Shown: positions 57,491 through 64,000 of the stretch, piece after piece | How the letters are laid out: every line of letters begins with the position of its first letter | Numbering within the stretch: the first letter of the stretch is position 1 | DNA from: Diogma glabrata | Taxonomy: Eukaryota; Arthropoda; Insecta; Diptera; Cylindrotomidae | Direction: 5' to 3' | Assembly (NCBI GenBank): GCA_963693315.1 | Contig: OY856187.1 | Span: 70,474,033-70,538,032, forward strand | Length of the DNA: 64,000 nucleotides | Notes under the pieces: generated by a model | Told to the model about the DNA's origin: nothing | Databases searched by the model: none | What the model saw: only the letters and a program-made list of their open reading frames with translations | Program-made: the position numbers and the translations under genes

Positions 57491-60400
57491 GCAAGAATCA
57501 AACGCATCCTTTTACTAAGAATAAAAGAGATTTCTACATATTTTGTTAGCAAATTTCATTTTGCAACCAGCATTTAATATTGCAGGACCAATTATGCCAT
57601 TGCTCTTTGAATTTTTTAGTCAATTACGTTCCGTTCATTGTTCTTAAAAGTTTACATACATTTTTGAGCATTTCATTCTGTTTTTCTCGGTATTAGAAAT
57701 ATTGAGAAAAACTGAAACTATTTTTTTTAAATAAACATTTATTTTTTCTATGAATTTGTTTTAACTGGGGGGGACCTTTCTCTGAGCACATAAATGTAAT
57801 CACAATATTCTATAATTTGTGTTCCGAAATACCAAAGTGGTGTAAAAATCTACACAATATTGTGAATTCGACAAGAACAATATAGTTACTGTCAAAATCA
57901 CCATTATGTTTTTTGTTTTGTCTGTTGACTTTTTAAATACAAATTTCATCGATTGACAAAAAAATTAATTTATTATGCAAAATAACTCTTCAATAATATT
58001 AATTAATTAATTATATTTTTATACATATCATTTTATTAAATATATTTTTATTTTATTTTACAAGATTAAAAAAATTAATTGTTAAAAAATTTGCCACAAA
58101 CGACATTTTTGATTGTTTTATTTCACTATTTTCTTGAAATTTTCAACCAAAAATTTTTAATAACCTGAAATAATTTCGCAGCTAAGACCCAAACCCATAT
58201 GATGCACAAATTTTTGTTATAAAATATCACTTTTACAAAAAAAATTGTGAAGCATTTAGGAGAATTTAACAATATTGTCGATTGACAAGTATGTGTTTGG
58301 GAATAGCGACCTGCTCTCAACGAATTTATAATAAACATAATAAACCAAATATTGTCGCAGGTGATAGTACACCACCCAAGTCTTAGATAGTACACTACCC
58401 AACAATATTTTATTTAACATATGTGGCAAAGTGAAAGTGACTGCACAATTCCAACAAATTAGTAAAAAAATAACAATTTTTATATAAAGCAGACAGCTGT
58501 ATCGTAGCCTATTCGTGTTTCTCTTGCTCCTTTCCAAAGTAACCAAAATATTGATCATTAATCCCACCTCTGTCACCATTGTAACTTTGCATTTTCAGTT
58601 TTTCACAATTTATTTCTTAATGTTGATTGAAATAACAATTAATTAATTTAATTTATACAATTATTTATATTAATTAAGTCTGAGGTTATTTTTCATATAA
58701 GTGTCTACGCATTAATAAATTACACTAAAATATTCAAAACTAGAAAATTATTTAAAGACATCTGACAAGCTGTTAGAAGATTAGTTCATATTAGTTGGAC
58801 CCAAAAAATATTGATCTATGAAACTATTTAAACTACACTTAATTAACCAAACTTTTAAATTTCTTCAGCATTCTAGACGTATAAGAACTCTTAGTTATTT
58901 ACCTTACTACATCCTTGTATTTTTCATTTCATAAAACTAACGAGAAACTTAATTTTCCTGATAAATTATTCTTTGAGCTTTTTCTCTTAATATTATATCC
59001 AAAGAATTCATACAAATTCATTTTTTTCTGTTTTTTGTTTCCAGCAAATTTTCTCAGTTTCCCGTAAAAACAGAACTTAAATAAAAATACACAACAAAAT
59101 TACCTTAGGATAAATTGGTTGAAAAAAGTTACAGTTAATGAGGTAAAATTGTTACAAGACTAAATTACCAAGCATCAAGAAATATAATTCAAAAAACAAA
59201 GATATTATATATAAAAAAAATTAAAAAAATTTGTAAACATATATTTGGAACTTTTTGATCAACTTTAGAAGGACTACCATAACCATAAAAATAATTGACA
59301 TCGGAGCTAGAATTTCTGATGTACAAGCAAGCATTCAAAGTTGAAGGATTTCTTAAAATCCAACTGAACCGTAAATTTCTTTTAACCAAATCCATAATTC
59401 TTTAGCATATATTTCTTTAAAAGTCTTTTTAGATTTTATTCAATTTTTTCTTTTTCCTACCGTTAAGATATATAATTATTCAATCCATTTTAAATAAATC
59501 CTACGAATCTTATCACTATCTTCCATCATTGTAAGACCATAAAAGATGAACAAAAAAAATTTAGAAATAAAAAGAAAATCAAACAAAAAACAAGGAAAAT
59601 TTATTTCAAAGAATTTTGCATAAATGAAATTGGATTTGCATATATTTATTGAATTTTCAATTTGTTCTGGCAGAAATTTTCCATCTACAAAAAAAAATTC
59701 ATTGGTTTTGTAAATTTGAACGAAATGAATTTCCATTTTTCTACTTTCCATGCTTGTATTTTTTTGTTTTGTTTGTGCTCTGTTTGTTGTTGGTCAGAAA
59801 AGGTCCAATACTTTTGGTCCAATTCTGATTTCTTGTTTTTTTTTGTGTTGAGGGTGGTTTTTGATTTTAAGAGGGGTTTTTACGGTATCATGTTTTGTAG
59901 GAGTAAATTTGAAGTTGATTGTGGCGAATTTTATTGACCAATAAATTTGGTGTTGGGTGAAGTGTTTTTAAATTTTTGATGAGTTAATCTTTTTGGGATA
60001 ATGTAAAGGTGAATTTTATGAATAGTTATTGAATTTCATTTAGAAAATTTAAATAATTTAGAATTATTTGCTTAAAGGTTTAAATGTTGAGAGAAAGAGA
60101 GAAATTTATTCGAATTTTATTATATATGTATTAATTCTAAATTTTTAAATTGAGGATTGGATTATATGCAATAATTTAGGTTAATGTCCATAGGCTATAA
60201 TCACACTACATAAATTATTATTTTTATTGGTTATTTATAAGTGTTTTTGTTTGGGGTTGGCTATTTCGATAATGATTTTATGAAGAAATATAAGCTTTTA
60301 TCTCGTGAATTATCTTGCGAATTTTAAAATCAATAAAAATATTTTTAAAATAAGTTTTATTCCGAAGTACAAGTCACTCACAACATTTTAAATAGTTTCG

Positions 60401-61440
60401 TACGTTATAGCCAAATTTTCTTTAACTAAATCTATTCCTGAAGAATTTTTGATTTTTAAGACAAAGTGTAACAGCGAAAATGGCTTCCAAGAACTGACTT
60501 TTCATTGTGAGCAAATTTTCTTGCTACAATAGTTATATAAAACATATTTTATGTGAATAATCCATTGTTTTTTTGTTGCTAACTTAGTCAAACATGTACC
60601 AGTACCTACAAATACAAGGCAATATTTTAATTTTTATTAAGGATTATGCAAAGAAACCATAAACAACATTTTCTGATAAATTAAAATCCAGATAACTTTT
60701 TTTACTTTAATGACGGTACCTTTAAGGTGGAAGCAATATTACATTTGATTTTAACTAAACGTAATTTAATCTAAGAATTTGGTCATAAAAACGAATGACA
60801 AAACCTCAGGAGGCAAGCTGTTTGTTTCCAATAATCATAATCGTTAATTTGTTGTGTATGAGGTCATTATAGACTGACGCTTAGTTTTTTTTGAAGAGCG
60901 AAATGTTGTTCAATATAAATATAATGATACATGTGATGCATGTAAAATAATTAGTATATAACATTTTCTTTTGCTTTTAACCTGCAAGAAGTAAAACATA
61001 TTAAGTTGCTATCATCGAAGTGGGAGAATCAGAGAAGTAAACATTCCTTAAACAAAGGGGAATCATTCCGTAGTATTGCTTTTAGGGAATAAACGATAGT
61101 GTATTCAAACAGGGTGATGTCAGAATAATATTGAAGACCATCAAGACACCATTTCAGCAAATTAGGTTAAGCTATTATTTTTGGTTATTTTCTTTATATT
61201 TTGCAATTTTTGGTTCTAGTTTTTTTTTATATGTATACAGATATAACTAATTTTTGTTAATTAAATTTCCTTTTTTGTGACATTAAGAATATGAATTCGT
61301 AGATTCTAACCTTTATCAGAGATTTTCCTGGGCCAGAGGCCACATGATTATTTAGATTTCTTCCATAAATATTAATTCCGGTATAACTGTAGTAACCGTT
61401 ATTACAACTACTAAAACTCTTAGTACTCTAGCATTCCAAA
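57491..61440. other. AT-rich stretch, no gene seen
   Basis: About 4 kb. Short frames only (longest 107 codons, minus strand 58256-58579, no motif recognised). Confidence 0.5.
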
Positions 61441-61487
61441 AGCTTTCTTTTTCCTTCTTTTTTCTATATTGTCCCATCTTCTATGGT

Positions 61488-61500
61488 ACTAAAGAGGGAG
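61488..61500 (+). other. Polypurine tract
   Basis: ACTAAAGAGGGAG directly before the TGTTG start of the LTR, preceded by CCCATCTTCTATGGTACTA, as at the two relic junctions. It would prime plus-strand DNA synthesis. Confidence 0.6.
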
Positions 61501-62083
61501 TGTTGTGGCAAACAAACTCCATATCGTTGACGCTGATCAATATTTTTGTCTTTGTTCGTCGCAATAATATTAAGTTTGTTCGCCACATAGTTCACAAAAT
61601 TAAAGAAAATTCGGAATCGGTTATGACACAGGCGTCCCATTAGTATAGATAATTTTCTATTCTATTGCTATTACAGAGTTTGTTTCCAGATGTTCAAAAT
61701 GAGTTTCGGCACTTACTAAAAATCGACTGGCCTAACCACCAGTCGATATAAATAGAGAAATGAATATATTTGAGGTGGGATGCATCTGAGTTGATCTGAG
61801 AACCATTAGTGTCATTATTTAAAAAAGGATACCAGCAACAGTTTTATTATGCTATCAGTTTTATTAAGTTTCGATGTCAAACTACGTTTATTTGTGCGAC
61901 CACATATGTAAATGATTCTAAATAGACACTCAAATACAGCACCTCAAACATAATCATACAGCGTACAGCTGAAAACAAATTCTTGTAGTTAATAAAAGTA
62001 GCTAAGTAGCGCTAAATCAAAATTCACTCAACGACTGTGCAAATAAAACAAGAATAAAACATTCACGCTCGTCGCCATTGACA
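61501..62083 (+). repeat. LTR of a retrotransposon (3' LTR, ~583 bp)
   Basis: Begins TGTTGTGGCAAACAAACT right after a polypurine tract and ends CCATTGACA. A TATA-like GATATAAATAGAG lies at about 61745-61757. AATAAAAC near 62042 and 62053 could serve as the poly(A) signal. An inverted pair GTGGCAAACAAACT/AAGTTTGTTCGCCAC occupies about 61505-61586. The upstream internal region is not recognisable and no partner LTR is in the window, so the right end is inferred. Confidence 0.55.
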
Positions 62084-63718
62084 AAGTAAGATATTAAAGT
62101 TAAATAAGCATGGGTGTAAACATCAAAAAAGGAAAATTTCTTTACTAATGTTGCTCTCTTCCGATGACTTACTAAAAATCGATGCATATAACTTTCAAGT
62201 TAGCGAATTTAGAGGTAACCAGAAAAAAAAACTTGTGGAATATTGGCCAATCCAAACCAAAATAGGATATGAAAATATTTCATCAAATAGGTCAATCTAT
62301 TTTCACTCTAACAAAGGCTTGACTAATATATACATTAAGTTAAAATATTTTAAATAAATCCAAGAGATTTATTCATATAACCATTCATCCCCCTTTTCAG
62401 TCATTTTCCCACAATAAGCAACTAAATCTTAAAATATACTAAAACAATAACGGATAATTAACAGTTTTCCATCTCTTAGAACACAACAACAAAATTCGCA
62501 TTTTTTTCCAACAATTTGTTTTTCAAGTATACCCTTAGAAAAATTCTGAATAATAATTTTCGATGTAACGATAATACTTAAAAAGTCTACAAAAGAAATT
62601 ATTATAATTTATTCTATAAAAAACACATAAATATATAAACTTTATAGCAAAACTAAATGTGGTTTCTATCCTGCCCCAAAACAAATTACAGAACTATCCA
62701 ACCATAAATTGACCGTTTTACGCAGGCCTGAATACTGATTTGATTAACTATATCAGACAATCAGAAATTTTATTCTCTCTCTTCTCTCTTGACATTTTAA
62801 TTCCTAAATTTATATTTTTTTCTACAAAAATAAATAAATTTAAATGAATATCCTAAATGTATATCATCAGATATATATTTATTGTTATAATTTTTTTTTT
62901 ATTGAATCCAAAAAGCTTCATTAAATTGGAAACTGTTTAAGTAGATAAAAGTTTTATTTATCGAATTTGAATTTGGTTAATATTAATATATATTGACATT
63001 AATTATTTATGTTTATCGTATTAAAAGTTAAGTTATTATTATTGCTTTTATTATTAGGATTTTGTTGTATAATTATACTGGAATAAATACCGCAACGGAT
63101 TTAACGCAAAAAAATTTTCTTCACATAGATTACTGTTTTTCATTCAACGCTCCCCACTTTAACATCAACAACAAAAAATTAATAAAAAAAAATATTTCTA
63201 AAAATGCCAACACAAAACCAACAATCCCAATAACTAATAAAAATATTTCAACATCAAACTTTTAAAGTTATAAAAAACAAAACAAAATATTTATTGATTT
63301 TACATGACTAAAATTAAAATTTAAAATTCAAAACTTCGTTTTTTGTTTTATATTTAATTAATTCAAGTTTTATTTAGTAACTATTTTCTAATAAATAATT
63401 CTAATTCCTAATCAAATTAAATAAATTTTTCGTCTTTTAATTTTAACTCAATTAGAAAATCGAAAATTTTGTCGTTCAAGACGTGTTTGAAGATGTTTGA
63501 TTTTTTGAAATTTCTTCAGAAGTCGTAATTGATGTGGTATTTGGTTTTTAAGCAGAAAAAATGGAACTAAGGTGTTAAAACTTGAGAAGAATCATTAACA
63601 AACACGTGCGTAGAAATAATAAAGAAATCTTGGGTTGATGTGAGTTTAAGTATGTAACAAATGGACGAAAAACCTTGCTCTTGAAACATTAATTCTCGAG
63701 TGAGGGTCTAACTATGGG
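62084..63718. other. AT-rich stretch, no gene seen
   Basis: No gene. Frames of 67-69 codons are low-complexity. Confidence 0.5.
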
Positions 63719-64000
63719 TTGAGTCTGAGTCTGAGTCTGAGACTGAGACTGAGTCTGAGTCTGAGTCTGAGTCTGAGTCTGACTCTGAGTCTGAGTCTGA
63801 GTCTGACTCTGAGTCTGAGTCTGAGTCTCAGTCTGAGTCTGAGTCTGAGTCTGAGTCTGAGTCTGAGTCTGAGTTTGAGTCTGAGTCTGAGTCTGAGTCT
63901 GAGTCTGAGTCTGAGTCTGAGTCTGAGTCTGAGTCTGAGTCTGAGTCTGAGTCTGAGTCTGAGTCTGAGTCTGAGTCTGAGTCTGAGTCTGAGTCTGAGT
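63719..64000. repeat. (GAGTCT)n hexamer array, runs off window
   Basis: About 46 hexamers. The first third is interrupted by GACTGA, GACTCT, CTCAGT and TTTGAG variants, while the last ~100 bases are perfect. It reaches the last base of the window, so the full length is unknown. One frame would encode (Glu-Ser)n, but no start or gene context is visible. Confidence 0.95.

Noticed and set aside
1..64000. CRISPR arrays, bacterial operons, rRNA genes or phage modules
   Set aside because: None seen; introns, TE types and base composition are eukaryotic, and tandem arrays here lack repeat-spacer structure.

Overview
The window is very AT-rich eukaryotic DNA, almost certainly from an arthropod and most likely an insect. 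No host gene could be recognised. Nearly everything identifiable is a transposable element (TE) or a repeat. The insect call rests on the TE mix (jockey-type non-LTR element, Ty3/gypsy element primed by a tRNA-Leu, Helitron, hAT, CACTA/EnSpm-like element, Foldback-like arms, palindromic MITEs) and on short GT-AG introns. The order cannot be decided from the sequence.

Layout. 1.7-7.2 kb: a 5.5-kb Foldback-like element whose two inverted arms are arrays of ~280-bp units. 9.2-9.9 kb: a 112-bp palindrome, then the N-terminal piece of a tyrosine-recombinase-like gene cut off by a dispersed repeat. 10.2-15.0 kb: a Ty3/gypsy retrotransposon with 5' LTR, tRNA-Leu primer site, gag, a textbook -1 frameshift signal (GGGAAAC plus stem-loop) and pol. 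One frameshift breaks pol, and the copy stops just before the catalytic Glu of integrase. 19.1 kb: a minus-strand non-LTR reverse-transcriptase relic. 20.9-21.5 kb: a 565-bp palindromic MITE with TA duplications. 23.1-26.7 kb: a block of tandem and inverted repeats. 30.0-32.4 kb: a decayed Helitron with both termini (5' TC, 3' hairpin-CTAG) and a helicase C-terminal remnant.

37.1-46.5 kb is the most informative part. A hAT-type element (TIRs, decayed transposase at 45.3-46.3 kb) was invaded by a ~7-kb CACTA/EnSpm-like element (37,974-44,953). The latter carries TIRs, subterminal repeats and two same-strand genes: a C2H2-finger TNP2-like DDE transposase, and a seven-exon gene with a SAM-like N-terminal domain. 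Each gene is spoiled by only about one base. The hAT transposase separately carries a 136-bp insertion with a 7-bp duplication.

47.0-49.1 kb: a 5'-truncated jockey-like element on the minus strand, split by a 701-bp MITE. 49.9-51.3 kb: a 1,439-bp TIR element with a perfect 10-bp target duplication and no recognisable gene. 53.9-62.1 kb: scattered LTR-retrotransposon debris (three polypurine-tract/LTR junctions, one integrase relic, one well-formed LTR) and a ~57-bp minisatellite. The window ends inside a GAGTCT hexamer array. The rest is AT-rich sequence in which I see no gene.
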